The notes under the pieces were generated by a model. That model made no database searches. It saw only the letters and a list, made by a program, of their open reading frames with translations, and was not told the origin of the DNA. This document shows, piece after piece, positions 1 to 13,202 of a stretch of DNA of 64,000 nt. The stretch covers positions 2,882,836 to 2,946,835 of the forward strand of contig VZRN01005851.1 of assembly GCA_013397935.1 (NCBI GenBank), given 5' to 3'. The translations under genes were made by a program, and so were the position numbers. The DNA is from Dasyornis broadbenti. Taxonomy: Eukaryota; Chordata; Aves; Passeriformes; Dasyornithidae. Within the stretch, counting starts at the first letter, position 1; every line of letters begins with the position of its first letter.

Positions 1-3000
1 AAATTACTTGAGATATATTCATAGAAGAAGGGATCAAGAAGGGATAAAAGCCCAAAAAAAACCAGTTCTGGTCCTAGGGCAGAACTGTGGAAACCATGGA
101 CATGTCACTTGTAACAATCTGAGACATAGATGTGTATAAAATTAATTATTACTAGGTTATCTGTGCCTCATCCTGAACTATCAGTCCAATCACATATCTG
201 ATAAGCAAGCTGAAAAAGAATCAAATATACAAAATTGACACAGATTGGTGACCCATTGCCAAAAATGTCCTCATGCTGTAAAAGAGAAGTCTGTTTTGCT
301 CTCTTGAGGAATCACAAGGCAGACGGCAGAATTCATGCAGCTTTCCAACCAATCCAGCCACTGGGATGGATGAGAGACCGTCTCATGTACATTCAGCAGA
401 TTACAGAGAGACCCTCACTATCTCTCACTTTTCAGGTTTGGTCATATTTCATCATTTACAGAGATATTTTAGGAACAGTATATATACAGCTCAAAAATTA
501 CCCAGCAGTTACTTATTAGTTAACAAAACGCATTAATAGCTGGGACTGCCATGCAACACTATTGCTCACCATTTTCTTTCAACTTCCTTATTTTTGTTCT
601 TGCTATTTTCTGTCGGTCAGTTACTAGCAATTACCACCTCAATAATTACACTCTGCCTGTCTCATTACTATTCTTATCTTACACAGCTATTGCTCATGTG
701 CTGTCTTGCAGCTCAAAAATAATCTTATCAAACCTCTAAGTCACCAATATAATGCACCAAACTGGACTCGAGGTCACAAAGAGCCTGAATCTGAATCCTT
801 GGGCTGAGTTACATCTCCTGTCTGGGTCATTCTTTGAATAAAGTGTCTCTGAACTCCTCTTGATTCTGCCAAAGCTGTGATGTCCCCTTTTTCTTTGCGC
901 AGCTCTTAAAACCTGTATTTGCCTTTTCTTGTACACAGCAGTGTAGCATGATTTAATTACTGTATATGAAATCCATTTGTTATGCTGATGTAAAAGGTTA
1001 TTTAAAATGGTGCACACTTGCGCTTGCAAATCTGACATTAAATGATTGTAAAAGTAATTAAGTAATTAATTCTTCCAGCTGACAAATCTGTGTCTGAATT
1101 GAGCATAAATGAAATACTGAACAGAAAAACAGGAAATTCATCCCGCATGTTGTGTTATGAAGGCTGGTGTCTGAACTTAGATTACAAATTTAGGCTCTAA
1201 ACATCTTATTTGCTGCAGAAGTATTTACCTAGTATCCTGCTGATAAAGTGCTCAGTTGCTGAGTGGCAGAGGCAGGCTGTGTTAATGCAGAAATCAACCA
1301 TAATCTATAAGAACAGCATCATGGTAATAAGCAATAAGCAAAGGTCCTTCCAGTGTGGTTTCTGCATCACGCTGTTCTTAAATGGTCAGGTACTCAGAAT
1401 GCAAAACTTAAAATCACAGCTTCAGGCAAGGTATCCTACAGCGTAACTCCTTGCAGCATGCTGAGGACACAGTAACTGAAAATACACGTTAGTCAAGATT
1501 CAGTGGGCAGTCAAGAAACAAATATTTTCACAATTAGCATTGTGTCTTGGCACTCAAATATTTTAGAATGCCAACGTGGTCAAAATTATGTGAAGAAAAA
1601 CCAAGAGCATAGCATATGGCATGTTTTGCTTGAGAAATGTTCATTTTATTACAGAGGCCTAAAATTTGTTGATTAAAGTGCTCCTGTGATACTTGTGCAG
1701 TTATTACAAGCCAATTCAATGACAGCTTTTTTAGCACCAGTTTGTGTAACTTATGAATACATGAATATATGTACCATGCTGTCATCTGGAATTTAAATTC
1801 ACACTTATAAATATCACTAAGATAAATGAGCACATGAAGCAAGTAAGAATAATTCTGAAGTTAGAAAATTGAGAAAATAAATATGAAATTGTCACAGACT
1901 GAGCACAAGAAATTGTCCTAGTGATAGAGTCACTCATTTTTGTGATCAAACTTCATTACATTTTGAAAAGAAGCTGCTTAAGAAATCTGCACCTGAGACT
2001 TTATTTCTTTCTTGTTCGATGCACAACATGGTATTTCTGCATACAATACAATCAAGTGCAGGGAGCTACTTCCTATTAGAGGTATTAAAATTCATGGTTT
2101 TTTTCCTTTGGTCATCATTATTAAAAAGAAAGATGCATTGCACATGCATATCCACAGAGGAAGGTTCCCAAAAAATTTACACTTAATTCAGCAATGTGGA
2201 AGTAAAAGAAGACTCATAATAAAAGGGCAGCTCTAAAAGCAAAACATACACATAATTCCAAAATTCTTTATTAAAAAAATGACCAAAAAGGCAATTTACC
2301 TATGGACAGTCCTTTCATTTATTTTCTAGGCAGCACTGTGACTGAAAGCCTCATGCAAGTTTGCATATTCATTTTTAGCTCAAAACTCAAGAATTCTCAG
2401 AGACTTTTGCAGCATCTTCTGAAGCTTACAAAGTCTCAACAGTTACAGACTGCCTTGGATTGCTACATTGTCTTGTATTTGGTGACATTTTAGCAACATA
2501 TCATAGATGCAGAGGCTTCAGCCAGCTCAAATAAATACTTTTTCTAGAACAATACCTAACATACATTTCCCTTGGAAGGAGATGCAATAACTAGATGACA
2601 CTTGACAATCCCTTTCCTGTTGTATAAAAGAATCTGTTACCAGATAACATCTCTTCATATTGAATGCCTAATAAAAAACAACCATAAAGATCAGAAAATA
2701 TTTTTATTCTTAAATAGCAAAGCTATTTTCAGATGAGTTTTAATTACTTATTACATATTGCTTAACAGTTTAAATAGCAATGATTTGAAAGAACATTTCC
2801 AAGGTTGTTCTTTGGAAAATGAAAGTCTATTTTCTGACCTGCTGTCACTTAAAATAAGTATGAAAATACATGTGTCACTATAAACCTGCACTAATAGTAA
2901 TTTGGAAATTTCAAGTCAAAATTATTTTGAAAGCTCTCTGCTAACAAAACCAAAGGGATGTTCTGAAGAAGTTTGTCATACAGCAGGTTACAGCCCAGTG

Positions 3001-6000
3001 CACTGGAAGCTCTTTCTTTGTTTTAACTTCTGAACACCAAGTTCAAAGCTGCACAATTCTCCTGCAAGTGCTTTTTCAAAATCAATGCAGTCAAAAGTAT
3101 CCTGGGAAGAAGGCCAGGCCTGCTAACAGAGATTACAACTAAGAATGTCATTAAAATAGTAGGATTTACTGTGCTAAGGCACAGGTATGAAGAAGTGTTG
3201 GGTAGAAAAAAGGAACATGAGAGGTAATAAAAGAACATGGCTAAGGCTTTGACAGGTAAAAGGAGTTGGGGTAAATGAATCCTGCTGGGAACAGATAAGC
3301 AGCAGAAACTATGATCATTTCCCTCCAGTCACTGTAGTAACACCCAATATTATTCCACTATCAAAAAAGACCTTTGAAAGTCATTGGCAAAACCCCTCCT
3401 GCTTGCAGAGATTCATTAGCTACCAGTGCTGTAGTACAGACAGTCCTAATCCCATTGACAACAGCAAGAGAGCTGAGTGAACTGCTCAGTGAAAAATCAC
3501 TTACTAGGATTTTTCTCTAAGTGCTGAAAGTGAAGCACCTGTATGCACAGAACCACTTTGAAAGGAAAAAAAGATTCATGAACTGCTACGCTATGCATCT
3601 GATGTCAGCTTTACAGCTCTTCTCATTCTGGTCTTAGCACTATGAGATTTGTTGCAAAATCTATTGAAATACTGCAAGGGTGGTGTTTCCAGAATAATCT
3701 TCTCATGTCTGATTTATTTTCTTTTTAAAAATCAGTTTGGTGGTCTAATCTCTCATCACTTACATAGGAATCCCTGAAGACTAGCGGGATGTCACTTGCA
3801 GACATTTACATCAGCTAATGCACTTCCCTGATTCATAAAGATGTCACTCACTTTATCTGACACCATAGATTCAAATGATACCTTGCCCAGAGCATCCCAT
3901 GGTATTTGCACATGGTGGGAAAGATCCTGCTTTTGTCCCAGACCTTTCCTCTGCTTTAAAGTCCCTTATTGCATTTGAAGCTGTCTGTTGTGTGCCCAAG
4001 TGCCATGGCCCCTCCTTTCTTCCAGAAATCCTCCTGTGCCCATCACTCTATCAGATCCCTCTCGTACCTTCAAGCTGAGCCTCAGAAGGGAGGGAGAGGC
4101 CAAGGGGCCAGCTCTCAGGCAGATGTTTCCCCCTCAAGACTGGTAATGTCCTGTGTTGAGGCTGTTTCTGCTCAGATCCTTCCATCCTCCACTCTAGCCT
4201 CTTCCACCATTTGCCTCAAAGTTCAGGGGAGCAGCACTGGGGAACCTGATGAGACGTCCCTGCCCAGCCTGTCACCCTGGTGGTGGCCTGGTTTCAGAAT
4301 ACATAGCATCCAAGTTTATCAGGGGAACTACCATAGCATACATGGCTTATTCTTTTTTTTCTTTCCTCAGTCTTGGTTAGCTACAGTTGGTCATGGCTAA
4401 AGAGACTGAGGTAACACCCTCTTTGGTTTGTCCCTTTATGTCACTCTTTTCTTACAAGAATTACTGCATGTATGTATTTATCTGTGAGTTTCATAAAAAT
4501 ATTTTAATTTAAAATACTTCTTACATGGCATAATCTCATACAATGAGAATATTTCCTTGGCATTTTAACTGTGAGAAGAGCAATTGTGGAGTGACAGAGC
4601 CTGTGCCTCACGCTGGGTAAACCAGCAAGGAAGTAGAAAGAGTCACCAAGGATGTCTCCATGGTGAGTGATAGACCATCTGGTGTTTTTTCCATCCACAA
4701 GAAGCTCTTCACCCCTCAAAAACATAACATGTTATAATAGTAATTTTATATCAATTGAGTTTCAAGATAAGAAAACTTCCTGATGGACCTGCCTTGATTA
4801 GTAACTTGTAGTATAAAAAGAGAGTGAAAAAACCATGTAAAGACAGGACACCCAAAACTGCCTGATCAGAGAGAAGGTTACCCCAAAATAGGAAATGAAT
4901 AATGACAATGTTTGCTTACAAGAGAGATCCATTCAATTAAGCAGCAACCAGGCGATTACCAACAGGCTTTTGAGAAAAGAATCAGTGTGAGGAGAGGTAT
5001 AAAATTTGGAAGGAAACTTGTGACTGTGGGGTGAGATGTGGGAGTAGAAGGCACCCAGCACAGCAGTTTGATCCCTGCGCCTCAAGTGCTGCCAGGAGTT
5101 ACCCGGCTGCCATCGTGTCCTGTCTCCTCCCAGGATGGGATGCAATAGCAGAAGAACCCACAGGTCAGAGCCCATGGAGTGCCTTCTTGCCAGCACACAG
5201 ATGAGCGGGCAGCAGGGAGCTGCACTGGCACACACAAGGATAGAGCAACCCTCTCTCTAGCAGGAGAACATGCATGGCCGAAAGAGAGGGGTGCAATTGT
5301 CACCCCCTGTCCTGTAAGAGAGGGGTGTGCGCACCTAAGTGTGCTCCTGAGGGATTAGGGATGGTGGGGATTAGGGAGTTTAGAACTTTATAGGTGCTTT
5401 TTAACATCCTGCAAGTGTTTTGCACGCTGGTTTATCTGACAGCCTGTTGATATTGATCCAGAAGGTGAAGTTCACAGAGTGTCAGCTAATTACATGTCAT
5501 TAATAAATCAGTAAACCACTTAGATCCTGATCTTAGTTAAACCACTTAAGTGAAACAAGTCTTCCCTTCTGCACTCCCTGGTGTTAAAAAAGTCATATGC
5601 TATTAAAAACACAATGAGCAATTAGCTTAAGTACCCCTGAATCGCACTCAAGTTACAATAGGTCTTTAACTCAGATGATTGACTATTTCATTTCCTAGCA
5701 GAAATGTAGTTAGACATTAATATGCTTCTTCTTGATGCTCTAATTATCTCAAAGACAGTTGCTGGCTGCAGTCCTGTGCATTCCTTTGCCATTCCTCTCT
5801 TTATGTGGTCACCCTAATATGAGCTTGTATTACAGAAAGGAAATTTAGCTCCAAATTATGTTTCAGTAGGTAGTCTCTCCTCACATGCATTGGTCTTATT
5901 TGCAGCCCACCTGTTGAACCTGGGGAAATACCTCCCAGGTGAACAGTCTCCAATTTCTCATAGTTGTCATGTTATAACTAAAGAAATTAAAGATAACTGA

Positions 6001-8240
6001 TGAGCTGAGAGAGTGCAGAAAGAGCAGAATGAAATAAAATTTTCGTGTTTAAAAAAAGCATTGAAAAGTAAAATGTAACTAAGGCTTTTGGATCCTCAGG
6101 CATGAGCTGGAAAGCAATAGGCTTCAATGATTAGTTTCAGAAACACAACCCCTAGAATTTTATTGAAAATATTAATCATGAAACATGGCAAATAAATTTT
6201 AAAAATATAATTCAAATATCCCATGAAAAAATATACATATAATTGTTATTAATTTAACTGAAATAAAATAATAAAACTATTGGGCACCTGAAGCTTACAA
6301 CCTAAAAAGAAACTCTAACATGTGGCCAGCCTATCAGTGCTAGAGCTTGCCCTGAATTCAGACATTGAGTTGCTACCAAGGACATCCTTGCATCTGCAGA
6401 TCAGGACCAGCAGCAATAGCTCAGTTCCAGAGGAAGATCCCTCTATGGAAGACCTCTTTTTTAGTATGGAAGGACTATCATTAAACTGCTTTATTGCAGA
6501 TAGGCAAGGGCACGTCCCTCATTTGCCACCCTGTTTCTTGGCAGGTTAAAGCCATTACATTAGTTTTGTTACCCTGCAGTTACTTAAACCAGCAGGATCT
6601 TGTTTTGTGGTTAGTAGTGGCTGTTGAGGTGAAAATTAATGGTTTCTCTAAACACTTGCCTATGGCTACGTCCTTTGAATTGTCTTTCTTTGGTATCGCT
6701 TTTTGGCCTGAAAGCATGAAAAGTCTTGCATTCTTCATACAAAGTTGTAACTCATTCTTTAGACTAGAAACAATCTTTTCAATTAATATGTACATGTTAT
6801 TTAGTATAATGGGTTTTTGATTAGGGCTCTCATACAATTCCAAGAAGTTCACAAATCCACAAGTAAAAGTTAATAAGCAACAGGGAAACACAAAGTTATA
6901 ATTTTCAGAGCTACAGTGGAAAACAGAGCTTCAATAAAGCACTATAAAACTTACTCATGGGAATAGATATAAAAATCCAATTACATGATTAATGTTTTAT
7001 GATGAAGAAGAATAAAGGCTACACATCTTCAAACTAATTCTTAAGATGTCCCTGATGTATTCACAGTTCTATCATGCAGCCTTCTTTGGCTTAAACTACA
7101 TCAGCAGCACTTCCAAAGGTGCAAATGAATAGTGGCCATTTGTAAAATAAATGATCTGGCCCATTATCTAGAGCTAGGGAACTGGATACGATTTAACTCC
7201 ATTTACTACTGTGTAAAAAAAAAAAAAGTAAACACAAGACTACACTGGGCAGAAACAGAAGTATTAGGTTAACAGTGTCTGATAACTGGCAAGACCAAAC
7301 AGGTACTGTTCCAATTAATTACAGTTCCAACACGATTCAAAGGTGCTTTAATAGCAGCAGGCACTGACAGTGTTCATTTGGCCTGTGAAGACACATGGAA
7401 CCAGGGACAATCAATCCACAGTACAAGCATTAAAAAAGCTATCTGTTAGCTTTGTAGTCTTTCTGGCTTTTGCTTCCAAGTGTGAGCTAGAATATTCTTT
7501 ATGTAGGAATTAAAGACGCCACAAACAACTGGTGGGACTCCCCAGTGTTGCATCAAATCAGTTATCTATTCTGTGGCAATTTCTCCACTCTGGTAAAATG
7601 TCACATGCTTATTTGACCTGGTTTATGCAGAAAAAGAAACAGAAAAGTTATCAACCAAAAAAACCCCGAAAACTACAGAAAATGTATACAAATAAATAAA
7701 CCCCACAAAACAAAACAAAAGCAAACAAAACAACAACAAAGAAACCCAGAGCCTTTCATTGTATAAAAATAAGAGCAATTAAAATTCATATTCTGCCTTA
7801 GAATCACAGAATGTGGAGCTATGGCTGAAGTACCCCTTTATTGTCATTTTCCAATAGATTTTCTCTTAAACACTTTTGTTTTGCTCTGTGAAAGTGAAGT
7901 AATTACTGTTTAACAATATTATTGTTCCACTGTAATTGCAAATACTGAACAAGCCATCACAGCTAAAGCAACTACAACGATTACAAGAACCTGCATCTCC
8001 CACAGATTTGGCTCATGACACAATCTGAGTACAGCTACAATGTAATTAGAGGATTCCGCCAATTACTAGAAGGCTGAGACTTAAGGTGTCCTTAAGAAAA
8101 GCATTTAGGAGATCAAGAATACTCTGCATAGTAAGTAACAGACTTAAATAACCTGTCTGGATACCATGTTTGCTCTGTGTCTTTTTAATCATTTGTTTGA
8201 TTCATAAACCATTTAAAAATAATACCAATCTATCTGGGAT
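1..8240. other. AT-rich intergenic DNA, no gene recognised
   Basis: I see no exon-like block with splice signals, no conserved domain and no RNA gene. Short open frames occur on both strands without recognisable protein similarity. The stretch from about 3,860 to 4,290 is somewhat richer in C and T but shows no family signature. A low-complexity A/C-rich tract (about 7,655-7,747) is made of CAAAA- and AAATAA-like units. A short piece near 7,801 resembles the end of a CR1 element (AATCACAGAAT) but is too short to call. In mammals TMEM68 lies head-to-head with TGS1, so its exons might have been expected on the minus strand here, but no TMEM68-like translation was found. Confidence 0.6.
7655..7747. 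repeat. A/C-rich low-complexity tract
   Basis: A simple-sequence run of AAATAA, ACAAAAC and CAACAAC units on the + strand, with almost no G. It has the look of a decayed microsatellite. No adjacent retroposon body was seen that would make it a poly(A) tail. Confidence 0.6.
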
Positions 8241-8261
8241 AGCTTCATGTTCAAGCTGGGA

Positions 8262-8524
8262 TTTCCTTCCTGAGGAAAAGGCCTCAAGTTGCATCAGGAG
8301 AGGTCTAGGTTGGGTATTAGATAAAATTTCTTCATTAAAATGGTTGCCAAACATTGGAACAGGCTTCCCAGAGATCTAGTTGAGTCACCATCCCTGGAGG
8401 TGTTTCAAAGACTTGCAGATGCAGCCCATAGGAGGACAAGGTTTAATAGTGGGCTTGGCAATGTTAGATTAATAGTTGGGCTTAATGATCTTAGAGGTGT
8501 TTTCCAACCTAAATTATTCTATGT
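8262..8524 (+). mobile_element. CR1 LINE fragment (3' part)
   Basis: This matches the well-known 3' region of avian CR1 retrotransposons. In order it carries GGAAAAGGCCTCAAGTTGCA, a segment about a gap replacing a single winner in 'attggaacaggcttcccag', then CACCATCCCTGGAGGTGTTT, and finally the near-terminal phrase AATGATCTTAGAGGTGTTTT followed by CCAACCTAAAT. It ends in a degraded form of the 8-bp CR1 tail repeat (ATTCTATG). It is 5'-truncated, as nearly all CR1 copies are, and noncoding. Divergence from the consensus I remember is appreciable, so it is probably an old insertion. Confidence 0.85.
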
Positions 8525-8529
8525 ATTTC

Positions 8530-11500
8530 AAAATAAAAGCAAAAGCTGAACAAGAATTAGAAGTGCAAAGTTTTCCGGAAGATCAGCGTTTGATACCCCC
8601 TGAGATAAAATTGCGACATAAAATTACTTTCTCATGTGCCAGATCAGTCATATCTAAGTGTCAAAGGAGACTTTGACACAATAAAAAATCTGTTTTCTTG
8701 CAGATGGTCACAAAATCACATCAAACTACCCTGGCCTGGTGATTTGCATTTGCTCAGTGGACTCTCATTTTTATCCAAAAAAGTGTAAAGAAGATATTAC
8801 TGTGAGACCTCTGATTCTGCAAGTGATGACTAGTATTCGAGTATTTGGTCATTTGTACATTGGCCAAAACCTTTTGAGAGGACTGGAGGGTGTCTGAAGC
8901 TTAATCCAATTGTATGTCCTTTGTACATCTGCAGCTGGTGAAGCGATATTTCCTCCATCTTCTCCTCTTTATTAAACTATTTTTAAGCTAAAAGAAAAAA
9001 GCCTCACTTATCTTGCCATAATTTTCCATACAAGTTCCACAGATGTCACCATTTGCTGCCTGCTGTCCCACAGTTCATTGGAATAATGCCCCTTCAAGCC
9101 ATCCTTTCTCCTGTAATTGTGAAGCTAAAGAGTGAAAAGGTACAGAGCACCAGGAAGAAAAATCTCTAGTAAAAAGACCATTATAACTGGCATTTTGATC
9201 AACCAGAAGCAGGGCACAGGTTGTAGAAAATCATCCAGATACTTTAGCTGAGCCAATTCTGTCAATATATGAGTTACAGAGATTAGAGATTCTCATGGAG
9301 GAAATTCAGGTCTACCTCTCCCTTCCTACTAAGAGAGAATGCAATGCATTGACTTAATGCTGTCAGATATTTCTGTAAGCTTATCCACTACATAAAGGTG
9401 ATAAAATTACTTGTCTATTGTAACACGCAAATTAGAAAATTTTACTCTGTTTAAATACTGTTCTTAATTTCTTAATTTTATCATTTGCTTTTAAAGGGAG
9501 ATGTTGACAAACAATTTGATTTTTTTATTATATTCAGATACATATCTAATCAAATAATTTCCTTCAAGGAAGCAGTGAAGGTTCTTTTCTATGAGTTCTT
9601 ACATAAACATATAATAAGCTTCATCTTGACTTAGAAATACCTGCCTTATTTGTCCAGCACCATTTCTCTATGGTAAAGGAGATGTGAATGTAAGAGTGGA
9701 GCTCAGACTTACTTGAGCAGGTAAGAGTTACTGTGAGAACATGTGCTATTTTATAAACATTGCATGTATTTGCTTTTGTTTTATTTTTAATAGCTAAGGA
9801 TGTTATTCTCAGAATCCTTCATATTATCAATATTTGGTCAGTATTTGTCATGGAAGTTAGCTTTGAAAAGGGATTTTAAAAGGAAATAATGAAAAGCTTT
9901 AAAGCCAGCTGGGAGGCAAGGTCACCTTCTGAGAAGCACAGATAAAAGCAGCAAAGCCAGGATCACTGCAAAGGGGAGATCTTCACTATCACCTAAGACA
10001 TAAAAAAATAACAACAGATAAGTCCAAAAAGGGCTTTGAAGCTGAGCCCCATGACTGTGTGTGAGGACAAGGAGCAAGAAACAAAAAAGAGGTGAGGGGA
10101 GTAGAGAAGAAGCATTTAAGAACCGGAGGTACCACAGGAAAGCAAGGATGGGCAGAGAAGGGCAGGTCGCCTGAGGAACAGGATACAGGAACCCAGGTTG
10201 CTTTGGTGTCATTCCTGGGAATCAGGTAAATCATGTCAGGTTCTAGTGGAAGGACATCCCACCCCTGTACCAATGAAGTGAAGCAGCCCATTGTTTTCCT
10301 ATAAGACAGGCTCCTTGTCAAGAGCAAACTTTTACTAACTTCATTTCATATGACTTTTTAAATCAGTAGCATCTCATCAGGGGGAATTTTTAAAGGATGG
10401 CTTATTTTACTTTAATTTAAGCATGTTATTTGCCAGTGCAACTTAAAGTGAAACAAGTGTTGTTACAAGCATCATTTTAGGTTTAAGTGTAACATTTTAA
10501 AGTTGTGTGCTAGAAATCACGGCCCAAGTGCATTGCCCTGCCTAGGTCAGACCTATCAGTGCAGTCATGATCCAAAGGGGATACCTGTACTAGGATAGAA
10601 TACAACTAGAACACAGAGTAAAGAGGAAAACCAGAAGTACAGACTGGCTCCCAGAGAAGGAACATTGGATATGCCAGGGCTTGTCAGTTTGGAAGAGATT
10701 ATAGGGAATATGACTGACATCTATAAAATCCATCAGCACAGTAGCTGAGTATGGATCAATTGCTCACTTATTCTTATAAGGGAAGCATCATTTGAAGCTG
10801 GGAGAAGCCATGTTCAAAATGAAAAAGGTTACTTCTTATGCAACAGCTGTGGGGTAAACTGGACAAGTATCATGACAAGAAATTCACTCTTACTAAACAG
10901 GCAGAAAACATATGCCATAGCTGCAGATGGCTGGGGAATGGGCGAGGATTGGGAGGCATTCCCATGTATGTCTAGCTTTACCAGATGCAGGCTGCTCCTG
11001 CAGGCTGCAGGATACTGGGCTGCCATATTGAAAATGAAGAACCATCTTGTTCTCATATAATAATATTCTCTGCATTTCACTAAAAATATAGCATTGTTTC
11101 TTTAAGGAGTATCAAAATTCTCAAAATATTTTGCAATTTGCAAATCTACTTTTACGCACAGCATTTGTCTGTTGCTAAACAGTTTGTGTTGAAAGTTTTT
11201 CATTTCACTGCATTTTCAGTTTTGAAATATGAAGGTGATATATCATCCTAATTGCAGACACAGCTATACCCACATGAATATTAGAACTGGTGCAATCTTT
11301 CCCTGTATTTCTAAAGTATTTAATTACTGTAGTGATAGACATATTCAAGCCTTGACTAATGTCAGCATTTAATATTTTTGTTTATATCCAATGTAAGACA
11401 ATGTGTGACTCAGGATACAATAATTTTAAGATTTTTTTTTTTTGTAAGTGGATGGATCTTGTTGTTGGATTGCAGTTGTGCTTCTGTCACCTGAACATTC

Positions 11501-12540
11501 GTCAGCCTCCAAGCTCCACTTTGCATATTTTCTATATGGAATGTCTTATAAATCCTGAGGACATCTTGCACATGCCCTCATGAGGCTGTACAGCCTTGTT
11601 ACCTAAAATGTACTGATGCAAACAGAAGGAGACAGCACAGCAGACAAACCACACAGCTCATCGTGAGTTGAATGCAGGTAACATAAAGCCCAGTATCCAA
11701 GCTTTTCAAAAACGAACGCATTCCAGAGGGCCTGTCGTGGTTTAGGAATAGTATTCTTCATTTTAGTGCTACTGCACAATATTAACCCAGTCCTGGTTGA
11801 AACCAGAACAGGACCTAAAAGTAGGGCAGGCATGGATGATACATTTCTTTCTCATACTCTTCCACTGTCCACTAGGCAGGCTAGCAGGTAAGAAGAGATC
11901 CCAGAGTCCCTAATTTTTATTTGAGAAACCCTGTCCCAGTGATGTCAAGGCAGGCTTTGTAATGGTCTTTAGAGACATGGATTTAATGCATTTTATAGAT
12001 AAGCTCTGAGTAGTCTAAGTAGAGCGGAACAGTCCATTGCTCAGTGTTTATGTAGGAAATCTCTTAAACCTAGTGCACCGTCATATACATTAGCATGTAG
12101 CAGAGAATGTAGCAGAGAAAAGGATAGAATCTGATTCTATAGGGCAGCATCCTGTGGTCTGCTCATCATTGCACCTTCCTTTGTCTCCAACCAACCTCCT
12201 ATGTGAACACCCTCCGGCTCTCTCAAGTCATCAGGTTTCTCGCTCCACAGTGGTGTTTTCCCAGGTTATATCTTGATCTGTTGCCTGAAGCAAGACCCCA
12301 CAGTAGAGAAATCTGTGAGCCAAACATGGTTATCTGTATCACTGTACTCTATCACACATGCCTGTTTCCCAATGCTTTCCTCCCTCCCCACCCAACCCCT
12401 ACATTTCATTCCGACCTTCCTGCCTCACCCTGCCTCCTCCCAGGCCCCTTTGCTCACGAGGCTTTGTTTTCATTCTGACTCCCTCTGTCTATTTTGTCCC
12501 CATTCTCTCATCATTTTAAGCCCTTCTGTTAATTCTTTAC
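8530..12540. other. Intergenic DNA, no gene recognised
   Basis: The stretch is AT-rich with mixed open frames on both strands, none recognised. It contains the small LTR-like relic at 11,733-11,810 and, near 12,360-12,540, a pyrimidine-rich stretch leading into the CR1 fragment upstream of TGS1. No RNA gene or splice-bounded exon could be identified. Confidence 0.55.
11733..11810. mobile_element. Miniature LTR-like relic (78 bp) with imperfect 5-bp target duplication
   Basis: The segment begins TGTCGTGGTTT and ends AAACCAGAACA, so its ends are near-perfect inverted repeats of each other and of the TG...CA type. The same style of termini bounds the full LTR at 60,792-61,476 (TGCTGTGGTTT and AAACCAGGACA). 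The flanking five bases are GGGCC on the left and GGACC on the right, a 4-of-5 match consistent with a 5-bp target-site duplication. At 78 bp it is far too short to be a functional LTR. A deletion derivative or a small non-autonomous element are both possible. Confidence 0.45.
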
Positions 12541-12542
12541 TG

Positions 12543-12735
12543 TGAGGGTGGTGAGGCACTGGGGTTTCCCAGAGAAGTTGTGGATGCCCCATCCCTGGAA
12601 GTGCTCAAGGCCAGGCTGGGTGGGGTTTTGAACAACCTGGCTTAGTGGAAAGTGTCCCTGCCCATGACAGCGGGGTTGGTAGAAAGTTATTTTAAGGTCC
12701 CCTCCAACCCAAACCACTCTATGATTCTGTGATTC
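12543..12735 (+). mobile_element. CR1 LINE fragment (3' end) upstream of TGS1
   Basis: This is a clear CR1 3' end. It contains GGTGAGGCACTGGGGTTTCC, the phrase CCCATCCCTGGAAGTGCTCA followed by AGGCCAGGCTGG, the phrase TTTAAGGTCCCCTCCAACCC, and the terminal repeats ATGATTCTGTGATTCT. The orientation is + and the 5' part is missing. It stops about 200 bp before the CpG-rich TGS1 promoter block, so it may supply part of the upstream flank but is not expected to encode anything. Confidence 0.9.
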
Positions 12736-13049
12736 TGCTGCAATCACTACTCAAAAAATGCCTTGCTCGGGCTTTCCACTTCTGTTTCCCACTACCAGTT
12801 TTACGAGATTTTGCCTGCGGCATCTTCTGTTGCAGATTTTTGTTGCGATGCCCTTTCCCCCCCCTCCTTTTTACCCGCTCTGAAGCATATCAGCACGCTA
12901 GTGCTCCTCGTGGGGCGGCACCGAAAGCGCAATCAGCCCAGCAACCTCGGGCCGCCCTCCGGCCGCAGCGGGGCGGGCGCGGCGCGGGCAGCGGTTCCGG
13001 CGGAAGGCGGCGGCGGCGGGACCGGGCAGAGCCGCGACGTGCGGCAGCT

Positions 13050-13139
13050 TCCCGCAGGGGTGGTGCTGGAGCCGGGCCGCAGGCTGGTGGAGCTCCCCGC
13101 CGGAATGGTGCAGGACCCGGGCCGCAGGCTGGTGGCCGA
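13050..13139 (+). repeat. 45-bp tandem duplication at the TGS1 start codon
   Basis: Two adjacent copies with a 45-bp period share the 20-base core GGGCCGCAGGCTGGTGGAGC or close variants (the core GCCGCAGGCTGGTGG begins at 13,076 and 13,121). In translation both give a P-A-G-[VM]-V-x-[ED]-P-G-R-R-L-V pattern. The downstream copy supplies the ATG used as the predicted start (13,105); the upstream copy has GTG at the equivalent position. Because the period is a multiple of three the frame is kept. Confidence 0.85.
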
Positions 13140-13202
13140 GCTGCTGCTGCGGGCGGGGGCGGCCGGCGGCATCCTGTGCCTCTGCTCCCGCGCCTTCGTG
13201 GA
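13105..13202 (+). CDS. TGS1: TGS1 exon 1 (coding part)
   Basis: Residues 1 to 32 and two bases of codon 33. The donor is GTGAGT at 13,203. The conserved part is the C-terminal CLCSRAFV; the first 20 residues are GC-rich, Leu/Ala/Arg-rich and poorly conserved. The frame stays open upstream back to an ATG at 12,763, but that extension runs through promoter DNA and low-complexity Gly/Arg sequence, so 13,105 is preferred. The 5' UTR boundary is unknown. Confidence 0.8.

Noticed and set aside
5278..5335. Repeated AGAGAGGGGTG words with a small inverted repeat
   Set aside because: Too short and imperfect to be more than chance or a decayed simple repeat.
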